A stretch of DNA of 64,000 bases from SB11 sp965222995 (GTDB lineage: Bacteria; Bacteroidota; Bacteroidia; UBA8524), in assembly GCA_965222995.1 (NCBI GenBank), contig OZ244977.1:2976001-3040000 (forward strand). Direction: 5' to 3'. Positions 1 through 7,878 of the stretch are shown piece by piece (position 1 is the stretch's first letter; each line of letters opens with the position of its first letter). Both the position numbers and the translations under genes were made by a program. The notes under the pieces are model-generated. The model did no database searches. It had not been told where the DNA came from and saw only the letters and a list, made by a program, of their open reading frames with translations.

Positions 1-151
1 TATGCACTTAGACCACCATGAAGATTTCAAACCTCAGGAAGAAGAGAATATTACAGAGGTAGAGTGGTTTAAAATAAAAGATATTAATGTAGAAAAACTG
101 GATACCTACAACTCAATTCGCGATGTGCTTCACAAATCGTTAAATATTTAG
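1..151 (+). CDS. NUDIX hydrolase, C-terminal fragment
   Basis: Only the last 49 codons are inside the window, read from base 2 to a TAG at 149-151. The peptide runs through a run of acidic residues into ITEVEWFKIKDI and ends NSIRDVLHKSLNI. An E-x-x-WF strand followed by a short helix is typical of the C-terminal end of NUDIX hydrolases, which cleave nucleoside diphosphates linked to another group. The NUDIX box itself would lie before base 1, so the substrate cannot be inferred. The stop overlaps the stop of the convergent STAS gene by three bases. The call rests on a short tail and is tentative. Confidence 0.5.
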   Translation, partial: MHLDHHEDFKPQEEENITEVEWFKIKDINVEKLDTYNSIRDVLHKSLNI

Positions 152-510
152 TCCCAATCTTCATCGCCACCAATTTGGCTTTCCAATTGTTCCATAAAAA
201 TATAGTCTACCGCCTCATCTTCGGTAGGTAAGCATTGTATTCCCTCTTTTTCGAATTTAGCCTTTAAGTTTTCAGCCAATTCAGCAATTATTATGCTGCC
301 CTTGTTGCTTTTTGCCATTTTATAAAGTGAAAGGATAGCTCCTTCCCCATGGGTATCTAACTCTTCAACAGCACTGCAATTCAAAACAAAAAAAGGAGCC
401 TCTTCTGCTATTGCTTCACACTCTGCCAGTAATTTATCAGGAGAAGCAAGTGCATCGTTTTCTAATTTTATCAGGTTATAGGTTTCTTCTTTGGTTATAG
501 TAAAACTCAT
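148..510 (-). CDS. STAS-domain protein (anti-sigma antagonist-like)
   Basis: A 120-residue single-domain protein without signal peptide or membrane segment. The order of strands and helices, with a central VLNCSAVEELDTHGEGAI stretch, fits a STAS domain. These domains bind anti-sigma kinases or act in related partner-switching. In classical antagonists the switch site is D-S-S-G with a phosphorylated serine; here the equivalent is D-T-H-G, so threonine could substitute or phosphorylation could be lost. The C-terminus is acidic (GGDEDWD). No anti-sigma kinase or phosphatase gene adjoins it. The family is likely; the regulatory role is inference. Confidence 0.72.
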   Translation of the reverse strand: MSFTITKEETYNLIKLENDALASPDKLLAECEAIAEEAPFFVLNCSAVEELDTHGEGAILSLYKMAKSNKGSIIIAELAENLKAKFEKEGIQCLPTEDEAVDYIFMEQLESQIGGDEDWD

Positions 511-620
511 GGCAATAATTCTTTATGGGCTGTTGTTTCAACAAAAAAACTTCGCTTTATTGGTGCAATTAAAACAAATTTTAAATAATCTACTTCACGG
601 TTCGTAAATTTAATTTAAGT

Positions 621-1379
621 ATGAAAACAGCATTAATAACAGGGGCAACAGCGGGTATTGGCAAAGCTTGTGCCCATATATTGGCACAAAACGGATATAA
701 CATCATAATTACCGGAAGACGCAAAGAACGATTGGAAACCGTGGCACAAGAAATAAAAAGCCAACACCAAGTTGAAGTACATACCCTAAACTTTGATGTA
801 CGTAACCGTGATGAAACTTTTGAGGCTATTGAAAGTATACCCGCCAACTTTCAAAAAATAGACCTTTTAGTAAACAATGCAGGTTTGGCAATGGGTTTAG
901 CATCGTTTGAAGATGGTAATATGGACCATTGGGATACCATGATTGACACCAACGTGAAAGGGTTGGCGTATGTGAGCAAGTCTGTAATTCCACTAATGGT
1001 AAAGCACAACACAGGGCATATCATTAATATCAGCAGTATTGCAGGCAAAGAGGTATATGCAATGGGTAATATGTATTGTGCCAGCAAACATGCGGTTGAT
1101 GCACTTACCCGAAGTATGCGGCTTGATTTGAGTAAATACCCTATAAAAGTATCCATGGTGTGCCCCGGAGCCGTTGAAACTGAATTTTCTATTGTACGCT
1201 TTGAGGGTGATGTTGAAAAAGCCAAAACAGTATATAAAGGTTTTGAAAACCTTGTTGCCCATGATATTGCTAATGCAGTATGGTATATAGCCAGCCGCCC
1301 AAAACACGTGAATATTAATGATATAGTTGTAATGCCCACTGCACAACCTATGGCAAGTGTAATACATAGGAAAAATTGA
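621..1379 (+). CDS. SDR-family NAD(P)-dependent oxidoreductase (YdfG-like)
   Basis: A 252-residue classical short-chain dehydrogenase. The N-terminal Rossmann motif TGATAGIG spans residues 7-14, NNAG is at 85-88, and the catalytic set is Asn111, Ser139, Tyr152 and Lys156 (YCASK). Length and sequence style resemble the YdfG group, which oxidises 3-hydroxy acids such as L-allo-threonine and serine with NADP+. Basic residues after the second strand (TGRRKER) favour NADP(H). The protein is cytosolic. It is divergent from the STAS gene, with about 110 bases between them, and is followed by a 259-base gap holding a palindromic element. Substrate is inferred from family resemblance only. Confidence 0.9.
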   Translation: MKTALITGATAGIGKACAHILAQNGYNIIITGRRKERLETVAQEIKSQHQVEVHTLNFDVRNRDETFEAIESIPANFQKIDLLVNNAGLAMGLASFEDGNMDHWDTMIDTNVKGLAYVSKSVIPLMVKHNTGHIINISSIAGKEVYAMGNMYCASKHAVDALTRSMRLDLSKYPIKVSMVCPGAVETEFSIVRFEGDVEKAKTVYKGFENLVAHDIANAVWYIASRPKHVNINDIVVMPTAQPMASVIHRKN

Positions 1380-1430
1380 GAATGGAGAATTAAGAATTGA
1401 AAGTGGACAGTTGAAAGTTGAAAGTTAAAG

Positions 1431-1551
1431 TTTTAACTCACCCAATAAGTTGTTTTTTCTTCATTAACCCATAACCCCCTCTCTTATTGCAATAAGAGAG
1501 GGACAAAATTGAAAATAAATCAACCTTTCTCCTTTTTTGGGTGAGTTAAAA
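1431..1551. repeat. Type A palindromic element, copy 1
   Basis: A 121-bp element in the gap between the SDR gene and serS. A 15-bp perfect terminal inverted repeat (TTTTAACTCACCCAA at 1431-1445, its complement at 1537-1551) surrounds a 26-nt perfect palindrome at 1477-1502 (13-nt arm CCCTCTCTTATTG). The same palindrome and nearly the same terminal arms recur at 49153-49270 with different filler sequence. No run of T follows the palindrome, so it is not a simple intrinsic terminator. It could be a REP-like or MITE-like mobile remnant. The 50 bases before it (1380-1430) are low-complexity GAAAGTTGAAAGTT sequence. Confidence 0.8.
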
Positions 1552-1612
1552 TACCATAAGTACCAAAGGCTAAAAGCCAAATGCCTATAGCGAAATTTCC
1601 ATTTATAAAGAA

Positions 1613-1620
1613 TATTTTTG
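1613..1620 (+). promoter_or_regulatory. Bacteroidota -7 box upstream of serS
   Basis: TATTTTTG matches the TAnnTTTG consensus of Bacteroidota housekeeping promoters. It ends 18 bases before the serS ATG. No clear TTTG/TTG -33 box is seen at the expected distance. Confidence 0.5.
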
Positions 1621-1638
1621 CGCAACCAATTATAAAAG

Positions 1639-2910
1639 ATGCTACAACTAAGCTACTTAAGAGAGAATAAAGACGAAGCCATTGAACGACTAAACAAAAA
1701 AATGGCAAACGCTAAAGAAGGTGTTGAGAATGTATTGGCTATAGATGATAAACGCCGTACTACTCAAAAAGAGTTGGACGATTTGTTGGCAGCATCCAAT
1801 AAACTGGCAAAAGAAATTGGCGAACTGTTTAAAAGTGGCAAACGCGATGAAGCTGAAGTTTTAAAACAGCAAACAGCAGTTAATAAAGAAAAAGGCAAAG
1901 AATTAGAGGCTGTTTTACACGGTATTGAAAGCGAATTACACGAAGCATTAGTAATATTGCCTAATGCTGCAAGCAAAAATGTGCCAGTAGGCAAAACTGC
2001 CGATGATAATGTTGTGGTGAAAACCTGGGGAGAAGAAGCCCAACTTACTACCGAAGCAAAACCCCATTGGGAACTTACCGAACAATACGACCTGATTGAT
2101 TTTGAAACAGGAGCTAAGATAACAGGAGCAGGATTCCCAGTATACAGAGGTAAAGGGGCAAGACTACAGCGTGCCTTAATAAACTTTTTCTTAGATGAAG
2201 CCCTAAAAGAAGGGTTTTTTGAAATTCAGCCGCCTATTTTGGTGAATGAGGACAGTGGTTTCGGTACGGGGCAGCTTCCCGATAAAGAAGGACAAATGTA
2301 CCACATGCAAATAGACAATTTGTACGTGATACCCACCGCTGAAGTACCTATTACCAATATATACCGCGATACTATTTGGAAAGAAGAAGACCTGCCCATA
2401 AAAAATGTAGGTTATACGCCTTGTTTCCGTCGTGAGGCTGGGAGTTACGGTAAAGATGTTAGAGGACTTAACCGCTTACACCAATTTGATAAGGTAGAGA
2501 TAGTACAAATTACCACTCCAGAGAAATCGTATGCTGCATTGGAAGAAATGAGTGCGTATATACAAGGGTTATTGCAAAAACTAGAACTACACCACCGCGT
2601 ATTAAATCTGTGTGGAGGCGATATGGGTTTTACCAGTGCACAAACCTATGATATGGAAGTATACTCAGCAGCCCAAAAGCGTTGGTTAGAGGTAAGCTCA
2701 GTATCAAACTTCGAGAGTTTTCAGGCTAACCGTTTAAAGTTGCGATATAAAAACAGCGAGGGTAAAAATATCATAGCCCATACACTAAACGGTAGTGCTT
2801 TAGCGTTACCACGTATTGTTGCAGCATTGTTAGAAAATAACCAAACACCCAATGGCATTACAATGCCCAAAGTACTGCACCCGTATTTAGGTTTTGAAAT
2901 AATAAACTAA
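1639..2910 (+). CDS. serS: Seryl-tRNA synthetase
   Basis: Charges tRNA-Ser (and tRNA-Sec where present) with serine in the cytosol. The 423-residue length is normal. Residues 1-110 form the antiparallel coiled-coil arm that grips the long variable arm of tRNA-Ser. The class II catalytic core follows: motif 1 around FPVYRGKGARLQRAL, motif 2 with CFRREAGSYG and the HQFDKVE stretch, and motif 3 near the end with NGSALALPRIVAALLEN. The TAEVPI signature lies between motifs 1 and 2. The ATG chosen gives the usual MLQLSYLRENKD start. Ordinary housekeeping gene; the identification is secure. Confidence 0.98.
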   Translation: MLQLSYLRENKDEAIERLNKKMANAKEGVENVLAIDDKRRTTQKELDDLLAASNKLAKEIGELFKSGKRDEAEVLKQQTAVNKEKGKELEAVLHGIESELHEALVILPNAASKNVPVGKTADDNVVVKTWGEEAQLTTEAKPHWELTEQYDLIDFETGAKITGAGFPVYRGKGARLQRALINFFLDEALKEGFFEIQPPILVNEDSGFGTGQLPDKEGQMYHMQIDNLYVIPTAEVPITNIYRDTIWKEEDLPIKNVGYTPCFRREAGSYGKDVRGLNRLHQFDKVEIVQITTPEKSYAALEEMSAYIQGLLQKLELHHRVLNLCGGDMGFTSAQTYDMEVYSAAQKRWLEVSSVSNFESFQANRLKLRYKNSEGKNIIAHTLNGSALALPRIVAALLENNQTPNGITMPKVLHPYLGFEIIN

Positions 2911-2916
2911 GCACTA

Positions 2917-3414
2917 TTGAAGATTTTTAAGCTACTTATTCTATTACAACTTTCTTTTGGAGGGCTTACCGCTATAGCCCAAAACGATGGTTGTGTGGAT
3001 GAGTTTGCTAAAAACCCAACTTTCCAGTGCAATGCTCCATTCAATCCCGTATGTGCCTGCGACGGGAATACCTATTTTAACCAATGCGATGCGTACAACC
3101 ATGGTGGAATAGTATTTAACGGCACCAACCTTAATAATGGTGTATGTGGCGATGCTGCCATGTTTTTAGGCCAAGATGCAAACGACAGGCTAGTCCGTAT
3201 GTTTTTCCAGTTTAAGCAAGGGGGTGGCAATCTTACTTTTATGGTAGTAGATATTTACGGAAAAATAATGCGCCAACAATTTATTCGTAGTGTAAACGAG
3301 TTGCCTATCACATTAGATATTAATACATCTACCTTTCCTCCGGGTATTTATATAGCCTTTGCCTTTGGAGGAAACTTTAGAAAAACCATTAAGTTTTCGG
3401 CGGGTACTTTATAA
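2917..3414 (+). CDS. Exported Kazal-domain protein with T9SS-like tail
   Basis: A 165-residue protein starting at TTG, six bases after serS, with a signal peptide ending near residue 22 (LTAIAQ). Residues about 23-77 form a Kazal-like domain: a cysteine-rich stretch with CNAPFNPVCACDGNTYFNQC and a final NGVCG. Kazal domains inhibit serine proteases. The C-terminal 80 residues (VVDIYGKIMRQQF, then PPGIYIAFAFGG and a final K-x-x-K-F strand) resemble a type A T9SS sorting domain, which would send the protein to the cell surface or medium. The likely role is extracellular protease inhibition or binding, inferred from domain type. Confidence 0.75.
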   Translation: MKIFKLLILLQLSFGGLTAIAQNDGCVDEFAKNPTFQCNAPFNPVCACDGNTYFNQCDAYNHGGIVFNGTNLNNGVCGDAAMFLGQDANDRLVRMFFQFKQGGGNLTFMVVDIYGKIMRQQFIRSVNELPITLDINTSTFPPGIYIAFAFGGNFRKTIKFSAGTL

Positions 3415-3430
3415 TTCTTATTTTAGTACA

Positions 3431-4348
3431 ATGAAATTTTTTATTTCATTATTGCTTCTACTCATAGTTATAGCTTCATGCAAAGGACAAAAAAATCCTT
3501 ATCAGCTTGAAGATAATTTATATGCTTGTATTGTTAAGAACAACCTGTCAAGTGGAATTGACATTGAAACAAAAATGGATAGCCTCCATAATTTCTTAGT
3601 AAAAAGTAAAGTATTGAAAGATTATTCGGGAGAAAGTATAATTGCATTAATAGAAAAAGTGGGGTTTGACAACCAACTACCTAAAATTTCATATCAACCG
3701 AAAATTAACATTCTTAATATTAGTCTTACAAGCAATAGCATAAATAAGTTTTGTAATGATCTTGATATGAAACTTTTTGATGACACCTCTCTTAAAATTT
3801 ATAAAGTAGGAGAAGGTCTTAGAAGCTTAAAAGATATTAGCCCTAAAAATGTATCTAAGGTTGCACTAAAAACACTTTCAGCAAAGGATTTTGAACATCC
3901 TTATTATAAAACTTTTTTCCTAACCTCTTTATTGGTACTATCTAATAGAGAAGTAGGATTAAAAGAAAGTTTACCTCCAATACCTGACTCAGAAAACAGC
4001 CCACGACCAGAAAAAGAAAACATTTTTGAAGTTTCTATTGGTACAGGAGATACTTTATTTGTTGAAGGTAAATTAGAAAAACTCTCTAACCTTAAACAGT
4101 TAGCCAAAACTTTTATTACTAATCACAATCCCATGGGCGTTGTTTCACTCACAACTAAACGAGCAACTAGTTATGACTTTTATGTAAAAGTTCAGGATGT
4201 TATTAGAAGTGCTTATAAAGAAATAAGGAATGAATACGCTTTGAAAACTTATGGCAAGTCTTTTGACCGGCTAAGTAAAGAGGAAAAACAAACCGTAAGA
4301 AAAATATACCCCCAAAGAATTTCAGAGGCAGAACCTCAAAGTTACTAA
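3431..4348 (+). CDS. Hypothetical lipoprotein
   Basis: I do not recognise a family. The ATG at 3431 is preferred over an upstream in-frame start because it gives a clean lipoprotein signal, MKFFISLLLLLIVIASCKGQ, with lipobox IASC and lipidation at Cys17. The mature part (about 290 residues) is hydrophilic and lysine-rich, with alternating helices and strands, and ends in a helical segment (FDRLSKEEKQTVRKIYPQR). A middle segment shaped like EVSIGTGDTLFVEGKLEKL could be a beta unit. It starts 16 bases after the Kazal gene, so the two may be cotranscribed. Function unknown. Confidence 0.75.
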   Translation: MKFFISLLLLLIVIASCKGQKNPYQLEDNLYACIVKNNLSSGIDIETKMDSLHNFLVKSKVLKDYSGESIIALIEKVGFDNQLPKISYQPKINILNISLTSNSINKFCNDLDMKLFDDTSLKIYKVGEGLRSLKDISPKNVSKVALKTLSAKDFEHPYYKTFFLTSLLVLSNREVGLKESLPPIPDSENSPRPEKENIFEVSIGTGDTLFVEGKLEKLSNLKQLAKTFITNHNPMGVVSLTTKRATSYDFYVKVQDVIRSAYKEIRNEYALKTYGKSFDRLSKEEKQTVRKIYPQRISEAEPQSY

Positions 4349-4361
4349 AGCATCAATACAC

Positions 4362-4369
4362 TATCTTTG
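4362..4369 (+). promoter_or_regulatory. -7 box directly before the GroES-like gene
   Basis: TATCTTTG matches TAnnTTTG exactly and ends only seven bases before the ATG at 4377. A transcription start 5-8 bases downstream of the box would fall at or next to the start codon, so the message is probably leaderless. Confidence 0.6.
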
Positions 4370-4376
4370 CACGCAA

Positions 4377-4751
4377 ATGGAAATTACCAAAGAAAATAAA
4401 CTGCGTAAGCTAATATTAGTGGGCGATAAGGTATTGGTAAAGCCCAAAGAGTTTAAAGACAAAACCAAAAGCGGTTTATATCTTCCACAGGGAGTTTTAG
4501 AAAAAGAGGCAGTACAAACAGGCACTATAGTACAGGTGGGCCCGGGTTATCCAATCCCCAGTTTTGAAGACGATAGCGAAAGCTGGAAACCCAACAGCAG
4601 CCAACTAAAATATTTACCTCTCCAAGCCGAAGAGGGCGATGTTGCTATTTTCTTACAAAAAGGGGCTTATGAGGTAGAATATGATAATGAGAAATACTTA
4701 ATAGTACCGCATCATGCTATCCTTATGCTTGTAAGGGATGAAGATTTCTAA
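4377..4751 (+). CDS. GroES-like co-chaperonin paralogue (Cpn10 fold)
   Basis: A 124-residue protein, about 30 residues longer than the canonical groES product at 37005. It keeps the Cpn10 plan: an N-terminal strand with GDKVLVKP, a mobile-loop region (KDKTKSGLYLP) resembling the GroEL-binding loop, then GTIVQVGPG, and a final strand set with VAIFLQKGAYEVEYDNEKYLIV. The extra length is a 25-30 residue acidic/proline-rich insertion (FEDDSESWKPNSSQ) where GroES has its short roof hairpin. No groEL adjoins; PPK2 follows 28 bases later. It may be an alternative GroEL cap or a GroES-fold protein with another job. Confidence 0.85.
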   Translation: MEITKENKLRKLILVGDKVLVKPKEFKDKTKSGLYLPQGVLEKEAVQTGTIVQVGPGYPIPSFEDDSESWKPNSSQLKYLPLQAEEGDVAIFLQKGAYEVEYDNEKYLIVPHHAILMLVRDEDF

Positions 4752-4779
4752 TCCCTGCGAAAAATGTATATTGTGCTGA

Positions 4780-5661
4780 ATGAGAGCGCATACCGATAAA
4801 TTTTTAGTACTTCCCGATACTAAAGTAAGCCTAAAAAACTACGACCCTACCTATAATAAAGGGTTCGAGAGCGAAGAAGAAACCCGCAAACACCTAAAAA
4901 AAGACATAAAGCGTTTACGCAAACTGCAAGACAAGCTTTATGCCCACAACAAATACAGTGTACTACTCATTTTTCAGGCAATGGATGCTGCGGGCAAGGA
5001 TGGAGCCATAAAACGGGTAATGAGTGGTTTAAACCCGCAAGGCTGCCAAGTATACAGTTTCAAACATCCCAGCAAAGAAGAATACGACCACGATTATCTG
5101 TGGCGGCATTATAAAGCTTTGCCTGAGAGAGGGCGTATAGGTATTTTTAACCGCAGCCACTACGAAAATGTATTGATAACCAAAGTACATCCTGAATATA
5201 TTTTAAGCGAGCAACTACCCAATATAAAAACCGTTGAGCAAATTGATGATGCTTTTTGGCAAAGGCGATACGAGCAAATACGAGAGTTTGAACAACATAT
5301 ATCAGAAAACGGAACAATAATTCTGAAATTCTTTCTGCACCTCTCAAAAGAAGAGCAAAAAGTCCGCTTTTTAGAGCGAATTGATAATCCTGAGAAAAAC
5401 TGGAAGTTTAGCTATGGCGATATTAATGAGAGAGGCTATTGGGATGAGTATCAAACTGCTTATGAGCAAGCTATTAATGAAACCAGCACACAAAAAGCAC
5501 CATGGTATATTGTACCTGCCGATAACAAGTGGTTTACCCGCGCTGCTATAGCCAACATAATTGCTGAAAAATTAGAAACATTAGATATTAAATACCCCAA
5601 CCTTCCAAAAAAAGAAATGGATAAACTTGCCCAAGCAAAAGCCGGTTTACTAAGCGAATAA
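4780..5661 (+). CDS. Polyphosphate kinase 2 family protein
   Basis: PPK2 enzymes move phosphate between inorganic polyphosphate and nucleotides. This 293-residue protein has a single PPK2 domain: Walker A at residues 67-75 (AMDAAGKDG), the FNRSHYE Walker B region at 123-129, and a lid with RFLERIDNPEKNWKFS. One-domain PPK2s include class I and III; class III enzymes, known from Cytophaga hutchinsonii, phosphorylate AMP and ADP. The exact class cannot be fixed by eye. The gene follows the GroES-like gene by 28 bases, probably one transcription unit, linking polyphosphate metabolism with protein folding. The end (KEMDKLAQAKAGLLSE) is helical. Confidence 0.93.
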   Translation: MRAHTDKFLVLPDTKVSLKNYDPTYNKGFESEEETRKHLKKDIKRLRKLQDKLYAHNKYSVLLIFQAMDAAGKDGAIKRVMSGLNPQGCQVYSFKHPSKEEYDHDYLWRHYKALPERGRIGIFNRSHYENVLITKVHPEYILSEQLPNIKTVEQIDDAFWQRRYEQIREFEQHISENGTIILKFFLHLSKEEQKVRFLERIDNPEKNWKFSYGDINERGYWDEYQTAYEQAINETSTQKAPWYIVPADNKWFTRAAIANIIAEKLETLDIKYPNLPKKEMDKLAQAKAGLLSE

Positions 5662-5672
5662 GTTTTTTAAGA

Positions 5673-6206
5673 TTACCGTGGAGGGCGGTTAATAATTTCA
5701 CCTTCTATTTCATCATCTCCAACCCTTCTTTTATATGCATAATTATAGGCAATACGTCCGAAAAATATCATATAGTAAAACTCACCTTTATATGCTTTTG
5801 AAGCTGCAACAACACTAAATATTACATATATAAAGTTTACCACTATTACTATACCTATATAAACCATATATACCACCGGAAAAATTATTTCAGTTTCAAT
5901 ATTATCCTCAATTAGCGGTTCAAACTGACCAAATATTAAAATCATTGTCCATAAAAGAGCTGAGGCATTTATAATACTTGTTGGTAGTTGAGATATAAGC
6001 GATTGAAATGCATGAAAGCAGATAAACCTTGATTTTTTGCGGTTGATATAGAAATATATAATTGCCACAACCAAATTTATTATGGGTAAAGGCAACCCTA
6101 TACCTAGCGAAGCAAACATCATAAGATAAGCTCCCATAGCAGTTTCGCGTTCGCCGTTGCCTACTTCAATAGGTTGTGGTAGTGGATGATAATTATCCTT
6201 ATTCAT
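5673..6206 (-). CDS. DUF4870-like membrane protein
   Basis: About 177 residues from the ATG at 6206, preferred over a start 24 codons upstream because the family normally begins with a short polar stretch before the first membrane helix. Four hydrophobic segments are visible. The pattern of an early MGAYLMM helix, a glycine-rich GIGLPLPIINLVVA helix, then SRFICFHAFQSLI before the third helix, matches DUF4870/Tic20-like proteins. The end is charged (GDDEIEGEIINRPPR). The role of the family is not established. It converges with PPK2, leaving only 11 bases between stops. Confidence 0.75.
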   Translation of the reverse strand: MNKDNYHPLPQPIEVGNGERETAMGAYLMMFASLGIGLPLPIINLVVAIIYFYINRKKSRFICFHAFQSLISQLPTSIINASALLWTMILIFGQFEPLIEDNIETEIIFPVVYMVYIGIVIVVNFIYVIFSVVAASKAYKGEFYYMIFFGRIAYNYAYKRRVGDDEIEGEIINRPPR

Positions 6207-6385
6207 GTATAGTAAAACTATATATTTATTAGCAAAAGTTGTACATACATCCGTCGAATAAATTAAATACATCGACACATGCTAAACTTACCACAAAGTT
6301 GCGCCATTAAAGTTTTGTTACAAAGTAGTAACAAGTTGCCAATACACCCTATTAAACTCAATTTTATTACTTTCACCATAAGCCC

Positions 6386-6393
6386 TACCTTTG
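6386..6393 (+). promoter_or_regulatory. -7 box directly before the ClC gene
   Basis: TACCTTTG matches TAnnTTTG and ends seven bases before the ATG at 6401. This spacing supports ATG 6401 over the TTG at 6398 and implies a leaderless or nearly leaderless message. Confidence 0.6.
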
Positions 6394-6400
6394 CAAATTG

Positions 6401-7792
6401 ATGCAAAAAGAGGTAAAAAAAGGAATAAAACACATGCTTTACAGCTATTTAGATTGGCAGTCTAAATATGTAAACAAGCGCAATGTCCTTATATTTCTTT
6501 GCATCATTATTGGGATTATTGCAGGGCTTTCTGCCGTATTACTTAAAAAAACAGCAAACTTTTTTGAGCATTTACTTTCTGATACGGTTGAAGGTTCATT
6601 TCTTCAAAACTCATTTTTCATTTTTCCTTTAATAGGTATTATTCTCACTGTTTTAGTAGTTATGTGGCTGCTTAAAGGCAGGTTGCAACACGGTGTAGGG
6701 CATATTATTTACAGTATTGCCAAACAGCGCAGCTATTTGGACAAAAACAATATTTGGAGCCATTTGCTTACCAGTGCATTAACGGTGAGTATGGGTGGTT
6801 CAGTGGGTCTGGAGGCCCCAATTGTAAGCAGTGGTTCTGCAATTGGTAGCACAGTAGCTAAAAACTTTCGCATTGGTTACAGAGAGCGTACGCTGCTATT
6901 GGCAAGTGGTGCAGCAGCAGGTATTGCCGCCATTTTTAATGCGCCTATAACAGGGGTAATTTTTGCCCTTGAAGTACTACTATTCGATTTTAGTATACCT
7001 TATATCATCCCACTAATTATCTCAACGGCAACAGCTTCAGTAATTTCTCAATTGTTATACCCTGATAAGTTCTTCTTTTTAATTGTAAATAAATGGAGCG
7101 TGAGCAGTATCCCGTTTTATGTGGTAATGGGTATAGGCATTGGATTGCTGTCTGTTTATATGATACGCACTTCACTTAAAATTGAGCAACATTTTTTTGC
7201 CTATACTAATAAGTGGAAGCGTGTGGCGTATGCAGGTTTAACCTTGTGTTTACTCATTTTCCTTTTCCCACCGCTGTTTGGAGAGGGTTATGTATTGATA
7301 AAAGATTTGCTTGAAGGTTCTGACTACAAATTGGGAGCTAACGCCATATTTGGCGAGTTTTTGGCTGATAATGCCTGGCTGCTTCTTGGTTTTGCGGCTA
7401 TTGTAACCTTTTTAAAGGTAATTGCTGCTTCACTCACGTTGGGGGCGGGTGGTAACGGTGGTATATTCGGTCCAAGTATGTTTGCAGGTGCAATGGGAGG
7501 CTTTGTATTCTCCAGGTTTGTAAACCTTACAGGATTATTTCATTTAGAAGAATCAAACTTTATAGTAGCCGGTATGGCAGGAGTAGTTGCGGGTGTTATT
7601 CATGCTCCGCTTACAGGCATATTTTTAATTGCTGAAATTACAGGGGGCTATGCCCTATTTGTACCTATTATGATTGTGGTTGGCACCTCGTACTTTGTTA
7701 CCCGCTCCTTCGAGCGTTTTTCAATTTACCACAAGCGTTTGGCAGAGCGAGGCATACACTTCAAAAACCAAACGGGAGATGAAGAACTGTAG
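6401..7792 (+). CDS. ClC-family chloride channel/antiporter
   Basis: A 463-residue inner-membrane protein with about ten or more hydrophobic helices. ClC signatures are present: SVGLEAPIV corresponds to the GxEGP selectivity loop, keeping the gating glutamate but with alanine for the second glycine; GAAAGIAAIFNAPITG; GAGGNGGIFGPSMFAGA for the GxFxP loop; and GVIHAPLTGIFLIAE. There is no CBS domain after the channel. Family members pass chloride, exchange it for protons, or export fluoride; which applies cannot be decided here. Start ATG 6401 follows from the promoter box. The gene stands alone, divergent from the DUF4870 gene. Confidence 0.93.
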   Translation: MQKEVKKGIKHMLYSYLDWQSKYVNKRNVLIFLCIIIGIIAGLSAVLLKKTANFFEHLLSDTVEGSFLQNSFFIFPLIGIILTVLVVMWLLKGRLQHGVGHIIYSIAKQRSYLDKNNIWSHLLTSALTVSMGGSVGLEAPIVSSGSAIGSTVAKNFRIGYRERTLLLASGAAAGIAAIFNAPITGVIFALEVLLFDFSIPYIIPLIISTATASVISQLLYPDKFFFLIVNKWSVSSIPFYVVMGIGIGLLSVYMIRTSLKIEQHFFAYTNKWKRVAYAGLTLCLLIFLFPPLFGEGYVLIKDLLEGSDYKLGANAIFGEFLADNAWLLLGFAAIVTFLKVIAASLTLGAGGNGGIFGPSMFAGAMGGFVFSRFVNLTGLFHLEESNFIVAGMAGVVAGVIHAPLTGIFLIAEITGGYALFVPIMIVVGTSYFVTRSFERFSIYHKRLAERGIHFKNQTGDEEL

Positions 7793-7878
7793 GTTAAAAG
7801 AATAAAAACCTCTCCTCACCGAAAGATTCAATAATTTGCCATTGCAACTTTGTTAACTTGCTTATAAACCTTCAAACC

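Noticed and set aside
851..1339. 162-codon reverse frame over the SDR gene
   Set aside because: It has no domain pattern and lies entirely on the complement of a clear SDR gene; many similar shadow frames (for example over serS, groEL, ftsK and mrdA) were dropped for the same reason.
1477..1502. 26-nt palindrome as an intrinsic terminator
   Set aside because: No T tract follows on either strand, and the same structure is repeated at 49200 with conserved terminal arms.
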